DNA of 64,000 nt from Ichthyophis bannanicus (GCA_033557465.1 CM066033.1:1301995022-1302059021), one strand, 5' to 3'. Shown: positions 44,814 through 55,925, counted from the first letter of the stretch. Numbers and translations: made by a program. The notes: generated by a model not told the origin, from the letters alone.

Positions 44814-45402
44814 GGAGAACACCTGTTACAGGTGAGTAACTACACTTTCTGCAGAGTACAGGCACCTGTCCCACCACACTCTCATCTATAATAGTGGTGA
44901 TTATGGGCCCCTTGATATATATAGTGTATACCACTTAGACCCATAGAAGCACTGTTACCTAAACCTCATGTGAGTCTAACTCCTACTCCACAGGTACCCA
45001 TGGCAGCCAGACCTTGACACTGCATACACACTAAACTGAGTAGTATCCAGTTCCACAGGGCCACATGTGACTGCAGAACCCAGACGATAACAGAAATACT
45101 TTCAGTTGCACTGGTAGGAGCACCTGTCACACAGTGGTAGTGATGGGGATGTACAGCAGGACCTATTTCTAGCACCACATGTACTGTGGACCTAGTGCTG
45201 GGCGCCCATCCTATCCCTCAGGGTGAACATGGAACCTGCACAATGGCATGGTCTGTAGCTACTCTGTGCCAGTATCACGCACTGTCAGTCTGTCTTACCA
45301 CGCTGCAGTATCGGTGAGGTGCAGACCCCATTTGGTGGTCAGCTGTAGGCCGCTGTTCTGCATGTGCAATGCATCATGGGTGCTGGTGGGGTTACTCTAT
45401 CC

Positions 45403-45948
45403 CAGGGGTGGGCAAACCTGGTCCTGGAGGGCTGCAGACCAGTCAGGTTTTCGGGATATCTCTAATGAATATGCATGAGATATATATGCATTAGAGATAT
45501 CCTGCCAACCTGACTGGTTTGTGGCCCTTCAGAGCTGGATCTGGAGACCCCTGCCTTACACCTCTGTCATTTAAGATTGTGAGTGGACAAGGTGCAGATG
45601 TCCAAGACATTAAAAAGGTTAGATAGAATTTGTCACAGTCCTCCTCAATTCTCACCACCACCAAAAAATTGTCTATTAGACAACTTTTTGGTGGTGGTGA
45701 GAATCGAGGAGGAATGTGACACATTCTATATACCCTTTCGATGTCTAGGACATCTGTACCTTGCCCACTCACGATCTTAAATGACAGAGGTGTAAGGCAG
45801 GGGTCTCCAAATCCAGCCCTGGAGGGCCACAAAGCAGTCAGGTTGGCAGGATATCTCTAATGCATATATATCTCATGCATGTTCATTAGGGATATCCCGA
45901 AAACCTGACTGGTCTGCAGCCCTCCAGGACCGGAGGTGCCCACCCCTG
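45403..45948. mobile_element. hAT foldback element 2 (546 bp palindrome)
   Basis: Exact 8-bp duplication CTCTATCC (45,395-45,402 and 45,949-45,956). Ends CAGGGGTGGGCAAACC and AGGTGCCCACCCCTG. Same palindromic family as 38,459-39,002. It is 49 bp from the next copy. Confidence 0.93.
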
Positions 45949-46005
45949 CTCTATCCTGTCACACAGAGCAGACGGTTTGTGCGGTGACCTGAAGTCCGTC
46001 TGTAC

Positions 46006-46551
46006 CAGGGGTGGGCACCTCCGGTCCTGGAGGGCCGCAGACCAGTCAGGTTTTCGGGATATCCCTAATGAACATGCATGAGATATATATGCATTAGAGA
46101 TATCCTGCCAACCTGACTGGTTTGTGACCTTCCAGGGCTGGATTTGGAGACCCCTGCCTTACACCTCTGTCATTTAAGATCGTGAGTGGGCAAGGTACAG
46201 ATGTCCTAGACATCAAAAGGGTATATAGAATGTGTCACATTCCTCCTCGATTCTCACCACCACCAAAAAGTTGTCTAATAGACAATTTTTTGGTGGTGGT
46301 GAGAAGTGAGGAGGACTGTGACAAATTCTATCTAACCTTTTTGATGTCTTGGACATCTGCACCTTGTCCACTCACAATCTTAAATGACAGAGGTGTAAGG
46401 CAGGGGTCTCCAGATCCAGCCCTGGATGGCCACAAACCAGTCAGGTTGGCAGGATATCTCTAATGCATATATATCTCATGCATATTCATTAGAGATATCC
46501 CGAAAACCTGACTGGTCTGCGGCCCTCCAGGACCAGGTTTGCCCACCCCTG
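46006..46551. mobile_element. hAT foldback element 3 (546 bp palindrome)
   Basis: Exact 8-bp duplication GTCTGTAC (45,998-46,005 and 46,552-46,559). The core contains GTTGTCTAATAGACAATT, itself nearly palindromic. Because its target duplication differs from that of element 2, it inserted independently and is not a tandem duplication of it. Confidence 0.93.
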
Positions 46552-46589
46552 GTCTGTACCCAGCCAGTGCTGTGCAACAAGCCATAGAG

Positions 46590-47235
46590 CAGTGGTTCTT
46601 AACCAGTCCTCCTTGAACCCCTAGGCCAGTCGGGTGTTCAGGATAGCCCAGTGGTCCCCAACCCAGTCCTATGGGGCCCACCGGCCAGTCAGGTTTTCAG
46701 GATATCCCTAATGACTATGCATGAGATATATATGCATTAGAGATATCCTGCCAACCTGACTGGTTTGTGGCCCTCCAGGGCTGGATTTGGAGACCCCTGC
46801 CTTACATCTCTGTCATTTAAGATTGTGAGTGGGCAAGGTGCAGATGTCCTAGACATCTAAAGGGTAGATAGAATGTGTCACATGCCTCCTCAATTCTCAC
46901 CACCACCAAAAAGTTGTCTAATAGACAGTATTTTGGTGGTGAGAAGTGAAGCAAAGCTTGTCTATTAGACAACTTTATGGTGATGAGGAGAATCAAGGAG
47001 GAATGTGACACATTCTATATACCCTTTTGATGTTTAGGACATCTGCCCTTGTCCACTCACAATCTTAAATGACAGAGGTATAAGGCAGGGGTCTCCAAAT
47101 CCAGCCCTGGAGGGCCACAAACCAGTCAGGTTGGCAGGATATTTCTAATGCATGTATATCTCATGAAGATTCATTAGGGATATCCTCAAAACCTGCAGCG
47201 TTGTGGACCTCCAGAACTGGAGTTGAGTAGCTCTG
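46590..47235. mobile_element. hAT foldback element 4 (degenerate)
   Basis: Same palindromic body as the previous three, but with irregular ends: two partial left ends (CAGTGGTTCTTAACCAG and CAGTGGTCCCCAACCCAG) and a right end reading GGAGTTGAGTAGCTCTG. The core near 46,900-46,990 carries an extra copy of the loop words TTGTCTATTAGACAA. No target duplication could be assigned, so the boundaries are approximate. Confidence 0.75.
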
Positions 47236-47342
47236 TTCTAGGTAGTGGTCATGGGGTTCGATTCCTTGTTCTTCCTTCCTGTCCATGTCTGATGTTTTGC
47301 ATGCCTGTGACAGTCATATCTTTGCTTACTTGCCATCACTCC

Positions 47343-47545
47343 CTATACGGCGTTATAAGGCACCTTATTAGGCACAGTACAAGGCACATTACAAGGCACG
47401 TGCCTTGTACTGTGCCTATTAAGGTGCCTTGTAACGTGTCTTATGACGTGCCTTGTACTGTGCCTACTAAGGTGCCTTATAACATGCCTTGTATTGTGCC
47501 TGATAAGGTGCCTTGTAACATGCCTTATAACGCGCGTTAGCCTAA
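47343..47545. repeat. Self-complementary AAGGCAC tract, element 4
   Basis: Words AAGGCACCTTA, GGCACAGTACAAGGCAC and their complements alternate about a perfect centre AAGGCACGTGCCTT at about 47,394-47,407. The 31-base words on either side of the centre region are nearly exact complements. Frames over it give repeated His-Val-Thr-Arg-like peptides, an artefact of the period. Confidence 0.85.
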
Positions 47546-47670
47546 GGCACCTTGTAACGCGCGTTAACTGACACAGCTTGCCATACTGATGCACCGCCCA
47601 TTCCCTTATATGGGAATCCAGGGAACCTAACGCTGGGAACGTTACCGCAGTTTAGTAAACATACCCCTTG

Positions 47671-48662
47671 GTGTCTTACTAGATCAATCCCTCAGCTTAT
47701 CTGCACACATAAAACATATAACCAAAACTATATACTTCAAATTAAGAACATTACAACACCTTAGACCCCTACTGGACATACTTCAGATCAGTGGTTCATG
47801 CTCTTATAGTAACATAGTAAATGACGGCAGATAAAGATCAGTATGGTCCATCTAGTCTGCCCAGTAAGATGGCAAGAGTAGGTACACCTGCCGCTCCATG
47901 CAGGTCACCCCTCCCCATGTCTTTGTTTAGGGGTGAACCCACCGCTCCGTGTAGGACACCCCCACCTTGATTTCTGCAATAGCCTCCTCTATGGTATACC
48001 CAAAAAGTATCTGAAACAATTCCAAATTCCTCAAAATGTAACCACTAGAATTGTTTGCAAAGCCTGACTTTCTGACCACATAACACCTTTACACTGGCTA
48101 CCTATAACAAGTAGAATCCAATATAAAATAATAACGACAACTTTCTAAAATTGCTAATAATATTGCTCTTTCATACCTATCATCGTTAATATCTCACTCA
48201 ACAACCACGAGAGCAAGAAGGCAACATTCTCAGATTTCTCCCTCCTTTCACAAATCAAACCAAATTACAAGTAACCGTGCCTTCTCTTTTATTGCACCTA
48301 CTTTATGGAATGTCCTTCCAGACTTCTTACGTGCCATTAAAGATTTGCAAACATTTAGGAAAGAATTAAAAACGCTTCTGTTTAGTCAACACTACGGAGA
48401 AAGTAAGAGATATAATCTTGCACCCCATGAACTACCCCTACCCCAGTCACAACCCGTTCCGTCATACACCCGTTCCACAAAGAAAGCGAAGAACTACACT
48501 CCCTATAAATAGTCTTTGTTCATAGTTTTATGTACATAGTTCTGTTGATTGTTTGAATTACTGACTGTTACGATCTGTTCCATGTAATAATGTTGTTCTC
48601 TGTAAACCGCCCCTGATCTCAGGAAGGAACAGTATAGAAGTAATGCTAAATAAATAAATTAA
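47671..48662 (+). pseudogene. LINE RT fragment, right half of the split copy
   Basis: Continues the frame from 35,082: GVLLDQSLSLSAHI, then LDFCNSLLYGIPKKYLKQ near 47,975-48,025, HWLPITSRIQYK near 48,100, with frameshifts after. The 3' end has TAAACCGCCCC and AAATAAATAAATTAATAA at 48,640-48,662. A CR1 3' fragment interrupts it at 47,805-47,966. Confidence 0.88.
47805..47966 (-). mobile_element. CR1-type 3' end fragment
   Basis: AACATAGTAAATGACGGCAG and GGTCCATCTAGTCTGCCCAG are typical of a CR1-family 3' UTR on the minus strand. It splits the LINE C-terminal region between HALI and LDFCN, so it inserted after that LINE. Confidence 0.75.
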
Positions 48663-48679
48663 TAATAAAATAAATTGCT

Positions 48680-48815
48680 ACTCCTTCTGACCTTGGGCAA
48701 GTCACATTACTCCTGCAAACCCTTGGGAACAGGGAAATGTCCACAGTGTCTATATGTAACTCAGCTTGAACCAGCACTGCAAAAACAGAAGCTAAATTCA
48801 TTTAAATAAACCCAC
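48680..48815 (+). mobile_element. tRNA-SINE body fragment
   Basis: Contains CTTGGGCAAGTCACATTACT, GGGAACAGGGAAATGTCC and a tail ending AATTCATTTAAATAAA. The tRNA-like head is missing. Confidence 0.7.
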
Positions 48816-50188
48816 AGTACCATGTCAAAGCTCTTAACAGTGTAGCCCAACAAAGGCCAGCTCTAATTGATCTGGAAGTCTGAAGGAAGTTAGCAAACCC
48901 CCCCCCCCCCCCCCAAGAAGGCTTTGGCCTTTCATTCCCTATCTATATACTTTCACATTTTCTTCTTGTACAGAAATCTCAGATTCTTTGAGGGCTGCCT
49001 GTAGACTTAATTTAAACCACTGAGCTCATCTTTCTACTTCAGGCTCAGGTCAGGAGTCCAGCAATCCTCATGTTTCTAAAGGAAAATCGGTCCTGTCGAA
49101 TTCTCATTTTTAATTCATAAAGGGTATGCGAATAAATCCATTAGTCTGAAAAGCAAATATTTTTTCACAAAGTATTTCTTTCATATAGCGTTGAATTGGC
49201 AGTGCTGGCCTCTTTGAGAATGGGACACTGTGCAGCCTTTGACACCTTTTACTGGGCCAGCAGAAAAATGAACCAGGGATGAGGGGAGACAGCAAGTTTG
49301 AAGACTTCAGAGGAAATCTTTAGGAAAGGCTCATTATTACAATAAAAAAAGTGTCTTGACCAGTGTTGAGCTGGGGTTTCGCCACATTTGAGAGCTACAA
49401 CTTTATCTCTGAGCTACTGTGGTGTTCTATGGATCAGAGCTGAGGTTTGCCTGTAGCCTTAAGCAAGCACTTGTGGACCCCCAGCTCCAAGGATACAGTT
49501 TGGGATTGCTGGGGACACCACAGTGTTCCTGCAACATGATGGCTAGAGAGCCAAGCTGAGCTGATCTTGGAGAGACCTGTGACTGCTTGTACCTATGTAT
49601 CAGTGTAATTGTTTGTTTAAACAGAGGATTATGAAGTTTGTTTAACTGTATCAAGTACCTAGAAGCTTGATGTAACTGGATTAACTGACCTCTGACTGTG
49701 GTATTTTATCCCTGAATTTGTTGCTCAAATATGTCGAAAACCCAGAACTCCACTTCCAGCTTTTACTGCTAACCAGAGTTGACTATGGTTGAGTGTGGCC
49801 AAGTTGCTACTGTCTTTAAGGATAAAGAGTTGGGCCTTTTCTCTTGTGTTTAGGGTTTATTTCTATGTGTTGCTGTAGAGAGCAAATCTTATCTGGTTTG
49901 ATAGCTATCTGAGCTGTTCGAGTACAGCCAGGTGTTTGCAACTAAGGACTGTGCATACCCTGTGACTGAACTGGGCACTTCTAAAATGTTTTGAATCTGG
50001 TTTCCTCATGTTGAACCCTATCTACCTGTTATGGAGAGATTCTTTTGCAGAACTGGCTTATATCGAGTAGAGGCATCCAGATGTTGTGGGGTGGTAAACA
50101 GCCTGCAGGAGTTAGATCTCACACAGCTGTGCTCTCCAGAGAACCAGTCTTTGCTCTAGCTAATAGAAGCTGAGCTCGCAGGAAACAC
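48816..50188. other. No gene; one dispersed repeat
   Basis: No protein recognised. 49,430-49,720 shares ordered words (AACTTGTGG, GGAATTGCTGG or GGGATTGCTGG, AGAGCCAAG, GATGTAACTGGATTAACTGACC) with 54,980-55,210, so these are two diverged copies of an unnamed repeat. A C17 run lies at 48,898-48,914. Confidence 0.5.
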
Positions 50189-50376
50189 TCTGGGGCATGT
50201 TTACTAAAGTGCGGTAAACGTGACTAACGCGCGTTATACGACGTTAACGACCGTAAGTGTCGTATAACGCGCGTACCGACGCGCTAACGGCCGTTAACGT
50301 CATACTACGCGCGTTAACCGTAGTTAACGATCGTAAAGCTCCGCGGCGCGTTAAAACAGCACAGAAGGTGGAGAGT

Positions 50377-50414
50377 GGGCGGAGAGAAGGGGTCAATGGG
50401 CGGAGAGTGGGCGG
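50377..50414 (+). promoter_or_regulatory. GC-box cluster, element 5
   Basis: Three GGGCGG words at 50,377, 50,398 and 50,409 on the plus strand, next to the left terminal palindromes, as in the other large elements when orientation is allowed for. Confidence 0.6.
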
Positions 50415-50995
50415 GGAGAGGCACCCCTCATACTAACGCGCTGAATTTCAGAGCTCAATTCCAACGCGAATGAAAACCTGTCGTTAAAAGGCATTTAAAG
50501 GGAAGAGAAACCATTTCCGTCAGCAATGTACAGGAAAACCGGGGAAACCCACAAAACGTGAGCAGTGTGATACATGTGCACAGAACAATATTTCACATAA
50601 AACGTTAAAAATGACCACAAGAAACATTTTAGAAAGCATAATTCAGCTGGGCAACAGTGATAGCAATGGGCAACAAGGAACAATACTCCCTGGAAAGCAC
50701 AAAAATAAAAAGAAATGATGTGTGGAAGGGTCTACGCTCTGCAGACCCTTTCAAAGAGCATTACATTGTAATGGAGCTGTCCTGGGCGTGTGGTGTAATG
50801 TTTTCCAATGATATCATTGTTGCCCAGCTTGGTTATGGGTGTGTGCCCCTTTTTTGAGGTCTTTTCTGAGGTTTATGTACACCTTTGTCTGCATAAGGTA
50901 AATGAGGCCACAGTAAACCTGTTGCAGAGCAGGGTTTCTGGCTCGTCAGGCCGGTTTAACTAACTCCAGGGAGTGCACTGTCTCTGCAGCCACAG

Positions 50996-51056
50996 TGTGG
51001 TGCAACAGACACAGCCAATGCCTGTAAGACCAGAGGGTCACAGGTTCAAATCCCAG
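50996..51056 (+). other. tRNA-like module C, element 5
   Basis: TGGTGCAACAG at 50,998-51,008 and B box GGTTCAAATCC at 51,043-51,053. Correct spacing for a type 2 Pol III promoter. Same relative position as in elements 1, 2, 4 and 6. Confidence 0.8.
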
Positions 51057-52977
51057 CTGGGGCTCCTGCCAACCCAGTCCCCATAGTTTTACCCACCACT
51101 AAACAGTGATAGTAAAGACACTCCTTTATTGCAGAGAACATACACATGGCCTATAGTTTACCACACCAAACACAGACACCAGAAACAGGCACATTACCTA
51201 AAGCAGAGTCCCGCAAATGCAGTCCTGGAGGGCCCCACACCATTCCGGCTTCATGCTGCCTCTAATAAAGATGCCTGTGCTGCATAGCTATGCACCACCC
51301 CCATGGTATGCAGATGTAGCTCATGCATATTTATGAGGGACAACATGAAAACCCGAACAGTGTTTGGAACACCAGGACTGGAGTTGGGGAACTCTGCCGT
51401 AAAGCAGCAGCCAACAGGGCCACACACCCACCCACAGGCCCCATTGGCCAATGCCTCCTGGAGAGGCAAGACATTGGGCCCTGCCTGTATCTCCCAGTAC
51501 TAGCAGTTGCATACCTTAGCAATGCCACCCTACACCTGGGTATATGGTACAGAGCTATCAAACGTTCCCTATGATAACTGGCAGATATCAATTCCTACGT
51601 TAAACACAGTTTGCTCATTGCGCTCCACCATAACAATCATTCTGATGTCTGCGGTGTTTGCTGCAGGTCTGGTCTCTGACAGTGTTCACCACCCTGGGGA
51701 GTGACCCCCCAACAGCCTTGTGTACCATATCCATGCCTGTACTATGCCCATGACTGGTGTAGTGGGTATGGCTGCTGACCACCTCTATAGTAGCACAATG
51801 CTGGCATAGGTGTGGGGGTGGCTGTCTGTCTATCCAGCAATGTTGACAGTATTGGGATGCCAATGTGCATAATGAGGAGCAAGGTACCATGGGTATAGGC
51901 CGGACAGGGTGGCCTGGCCAGGGTGCATCTGCACAGGGCATAGGGCAGTGACAGGCACATTGTAGTGCCCGGCCACCACCTACACAGACAGGGTGACCTC
52001 AGTATATCCTGCTGAGAGATCACTATCACCCTGACTGTGCAGTGACCACAGCATGGCTAGGCACTCCTATAGTGCTATCTAGTATTTCTCTCATGTGATA
52101 AATATGGGTTTCCTTTTGGGGCCCAGTCACTGATGTATCTGCTTGCTGTGTATGCTGACATCCCAGTTCTGGGTGCAGGCATCTTCACTGGGCACTAGCA
52201 GACTGTTTGCAGCTGGTAGGTGTTGTGATGGAGTGGCTTGCAGGGTGCAGTGGCTGATGGCTTGCACCAGGGGAATATCAGATAGTGGTGGGGTGCAGCA
52301 TACCATATCCAGGCCTAATGTCTGTCTGCTGTTGTGTTATGGCTGTGTACAGAGCTGCATTGACTGCCCTGTGGGGTGTCTGTTCCTCAGCAGGACTAGG
52401 GTAATGTTCCCCTCTACTGCCACCTTTGCAGGGAGGTAGACTGTGGGTCTTTTGATGGGAGACCCTGCTTGCCACCCTCAGCCCTGGGGGAGGGGGGTGG
52501 TGGTGCATGGGGGCTAAACCTGACTGAAACAGACAAAGATGTCCAAGGTGGTCCTGCAGAACCTACCTATCTCACACAGTAACACAGCTTTGGACCTGCG
52601 CCATGGCCGGTGTTGGGCACCTCACTGCACCCTCAGGGTGAGCACCGTACCCGCACAATGTGACCGTGTGTAGCTACTCTGTGCCAGTACAACACACGGT
52701 CAGTACCCCCTATCAGGCCGAGGTGCTGGGGGGGTGCACATGGTCAGTTCTCCCTACCAGGCCGAGGTGCTGTGGGGGTGCATTCCCCATGGTGTGTATC
52801 TGTGGACAGCTGATTTGCATGTGCAGTGCATCATGGGTGTGACTGGCCCAATCCAACCCTGTGAAACTCCAGCAGCTGCTCACAGGCTCTGATAAACCAT
52901 ACGCCATCACACGTACATCTGTTAGCATAATGCATAGGTGCAGGACACCCTACAAAGTCTGTAATATCTGATGCCCA

Positions 52978-53090
52978 CACTGGTAAAAACACACGTATCC
53001 ACGCACGTAAACAAACACGTACCCACGCACAATTGTACGCGCGCAGCTACGCACGTACCAATGCACGCATCAACGTACGTGGCTAAGCAC
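52978..53090. repeat. ACGCACGTA-type degenerate tandem tract, element 5
   Basis: Loose repetition of CACGTA, CACGCAC and ACGTACG words with period near 10-12 bases, in the place where elements 1, 2 and 6 have their CCTTATAAGG tract. The sequence differs but the CpG and palindrome content is similar. Confidence 0.65.
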
Positions 53091-53202
53091 ACTCCGAGGG
53101 TGTTTTCTGACATCAATACTCAGCGTAACGAAAAACATGCCTCCTCTTTCCTTCTGTAATGTGCAGGGTGATGCCTGGGACAGCCTTCTGCGTTAGGCAC
53201 AC

Positions 53203-53262
53203 TGGGGACTCAAACCCATGCTGCCTGTAACAGCGGTCAGTACCGTAACCATTGTGCTACAG
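53203..53262 (-). other. tRNA-like module A, element 5
   Basis: Reverse complement has A box TAGCACAATGG (53,249-53,259) and B box GGTTTGAGTCC (53,206-53,216). The minus orientation agrees with the reversed element. Confidence 0.75.
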
Positions 53263-53464
53263 CTCTGTTTCAGTGCTTTGTGTCTGTACGTCTTCTTATG
53301 ATTAACGCGCAGTAACGCGGCACGGCGCCTGGTAACGCTCGTTACGTTTTCTAACGCGCGGTAGTGGTGACGATGTACCGCCCATGTCCTTATTTGGGGT
53401 TTCTTTCACTACCGCGGCTCCTAACGCGAATTGCACTAACGCACTTTAGTAAACATGCCCCTCT

Positions 53465-55925
53465 AAATCCTGGTAACTGTTTTTCATCTTTCGTGTCCTC
53501 AGTAATGGGAACGCTGCCTATAGAGAGCATTCTCCAATATCTTCCTCTTGAGTCAAAAACAGGACCTGAGAAGTTGGATTCTGTTCCCATAGGAGATGCT
53601 TCACATTATTTCTTATTGAAGAACAAAGTGGGCCCTGCCCTTGATGTTTTGAACCATGAGATACTTCTGACCTAGCCGAGGTTATTACTCAAGTGTAATA
53701 GAATATACGGAGGGTTCCCACCTCCCTGCTGCAACCTGGCCAGTAGGAACTGCAGCTATCAAAAAACTGAGAAGCGACTGTGACCTTAATAAAGACTAAC
53801 CCATACCAGAAGCAGAAGTGCAGCTTGGAGGGGACATTGACTGGATCCTCTAGCCCAGTGGTTCTCAAGCCAGCCCTGCTGTACCCCCTAGTCAGCTGGG
53901 TTTTCAGGATACCCGCAATGAATATGAATGAGATAGATCTGCAGTAACCAAAACAACTCAGCCTGATCCAAACCTCATGCAGGATCATGAATCCATAGCA
54001 GCCAAGACTGATCCTACTTTGCTCCTAGTGGCTTGACTAGGATGTACATCTGGTCACAGTGTTTGAGGGCTCTCACCTGATTTGCAAGGTGCCCTCAGGT
54101 CATGCGCTGCTGCCTATGCTTCAGACTAACAAAGTTTTCTTTTTCAGGAATACTTGATCTGGATTCTGGACTGTTTTTGCCAAATGCCAGGTTGAGTTGC
54201 TGTGAGTCCAAACACAATTATACCCATGAGGAACACTCTTGTAGGCCTGCCTGTACTTAGAGACCTTGTTTCCTTTCAGCCATGGCAACTTTTGCTTCAG
54301 GGGAACTGGATCATGGTCCAGGGTTCCAGAAGACTGGATGAAGTGCTACACATACCTAAAGGGCAGTGCTTCTCAGCCCTCTCCTAGAGGCACATCTAGC
54401 CAGTAGGGTTTTCAGGATTACCACAACAAATATGCATGAAATCAATCTGCATATAGCAAAGACCTACTATGTGAAAATTCATCTTGTGGTGATGGCAAAA
54501 AACTTAATTTGCAAGATGTGCCTCTAGGAAAGGGTTGAGAAGCACCACCATAGAGAGCAGTGTGAGCAAGCTCTTCCCTACATTGATGGTTTGCAAACCA
54601 ATGCAGCAATCTGCAGCTAGCAAGAGTGCCCTAAGGTCAGGAGTGGACCTAAAGAAAGCAATGGACTTTGTTTTAAAAGACATGACTGTGAGCTGGTATC
54701 ATTCTGAGGTGTTACTGTCCTATGGGACCAGGATCCTATGCCCACCTCCAACAATGCGCTTCGGTCTGGGATTCTGTATATCCTTTGTGAGCACTATTCA
54801 CTGAAGATTGTGCTTCTTGCCTGGAGATCACCCCTGGGAAAAAAGATGATAGCAAGGCAAAGGAAGCTCTAGCTGATTTTGAACCGGAGTCTGTCCGATC
54901 TGAGGCCTGGAGTTCCGCTTCTGAACCACTGTGTGCTCCCTTAAGAGTGAGCAACCCAGAAAGGACTTGCCTGCAACTTCAATCAAGAACTTGTGGCCTC
55001 ATCCCTGAAGATCCAGATTGGCCTTCAGGGGTTCAAATGGAATTGCTGGACACATAAATGTTCCTGGCTACAGAGCCAAGATGAGTCAAACCACTGGACC
55101 CATCAGTGCTGCTATCTATTTGCTCTTATAAACTGAAGAATACTCTGACGTTTGTCTGTAGAATATTGATGTAATAGGATTAACTGACCCAGACTGGATA
55201 TCATACGGCTTGCACCATCCCTCACTCTGCAGAAATATAAGTCAGATTGCTATTTTAGTTATGCCTAAAAGCCTCTGAATAAACCTGGCTAATGCTCTAA
55301 AATGGAGCTGGTTCATATTCTGGATAAGCTCCACAACGTGAGACTCACATGGTCTCAGAAGCTTCAATATAGCAATGTTTTTGGGTAACCCTTATACTGG
55401 TTCAATAAAACGTATAGAGTGAGGGAAGATAAAGATCATCTAGTTATCCAGTCTGCTCATTGGTACTTACCTATAGTAGCATCACAAATCTGTAGTCTTT
55501 ACACTCCCGTCTCCTGTCATTAGGTTGCAAAGTATGTGTACACAGTAGCTCAGTGGGTGGGGCAAGGATCACTGGGACCCCAGTGCAAGTTTCATTTTGG
55601 GCTTCCTTCATCCACATCAGCACCTACCCTGTCCTACCCCCACCCCACTTCCCCACAGTAGCCAGTCCCAGATGACGACAGGAGAGTGCAATCAGTGGTG
55701 CAGTAGGCCACAAATTCTATAACCTGCTCTTCCTACCCCTGGCACCCCTCCTACCCATGTGGTTCACAGCTCCATAGATTTTTTGTGGCATACCATGTGG
55801 TTCAAATACAGAAGCTGTGATGAGCACTTGCAGTAGTAATCTCAGAAGTTGAGATCATATCCAACTTATCGTGGTCTAAGAGTGAGGTTCATTCCTGTCA
55901 TGGCATGTGCAGAGCTTAACCTATT
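53465..55925. other. No gene; hAT-like and dispersed repeats
   Basis: No protein recognised. 53,858-53,945 and 54,364-54,547 are hAT-related, and 54,980-55,300 is the second copy of the unnamed repeat at 49,430. 55,395-55,470 (AGATAAAGATCATCTAG and CAGTCTGCTCATTGG) is a possible CR1 3' remnant. Confidence 0.45.
54364..54547. mobile_element. hAT-type MITE with inverted ends
   Basis: Left GTGCTTCTCAGCCCTCTCCT and right AGGAAAGGGTTGAGAAGCAC are inverted over about 35 bp, including AGAGGCACATCT. The interior has AACAAATATGCATGAAATCA, linking it to the larger palindrome family. No clear 8-bp duplication. Confidence 0.7.

Larger units (their letters stand above)
39070..44850 (+). mobile_element. 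DIRS retrotransposon (5.8 kb, nearly complete)
   Basis: A tyrosine-recombinase retrotransposon with inverted terminal repeats (39,072-39,232 and 44,659-44,813), an internal complementary region (44,480-44,578) and three ORFs: gag-like, RT-RNase H and recombinase. DIRS elements are thought to replicate through a circular intermediate joined at the internal complementary region, and integrate without target duplication; none is seen here. Damage is limited to one in-frame stop in the RT ORF and a probable frameshift at the end of the gag ORF, so this is a recent copy. It lies within element 4, 60 bp from the hAT palindrome. Confidence 0.95.
35083..47667 (-). mobile_element. Harbinger-like element 4 (12.6 kb, heavily nested)
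   Basis: Inverted ends GGGGTATGTTTACTAAAC and GTTTAGTAAACATACCCC, flanked by TTG (35,080-35,082 and 47,668-47,670). Its order is the reverse of elements 1, 2 and 6: GC boxes at the left (35,248-35,274), module C at 36,022, then block B at 45,180-45,390. Later insertions inside are a LINE (36,681-38,187), three intact and one degenerate hAT palindromes, and DIRS (39,070-44,850); subtracting them leaves about 3 kb. The element split a LINE in frame, so its insertion postdates that LINE. Confidence 0.9.
50192..53461 (-). mobile_element. Harbinger-like element 5 (3.3 kb)
   Basis: Ends GGGGCATGTTTACTAAAG and CTTTAGTAAACATGCCCC, duplication TCT at 50,189-50,191 and 53,462-53,464. Orientation is reversed: GC boxes at the left (50,377-50,414), module C at 50,996, block B near 52,600-52,830, module A at 53,203. 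The shared base change in both termini (CATG for TATG) marks a distinct subfamily. No later insertion and no transposase were recognised. The left subterminal region is a dense array of ACGCGCGTTA-type words. Confidence 0.88.

Noticed and set aside
45403..46551. CRISPR-like or satellite array
   Set aside because: The repeats are palindromic hAT elements with separate target duplications, not short direct repeats with spacers.
47223..47594. Periodic open frames giving repeated His-Val-Thr-Arg or Val-Pro peptides on both strands
   Set aside because: They are translations of the self-complementary 10-12-base-period tract.
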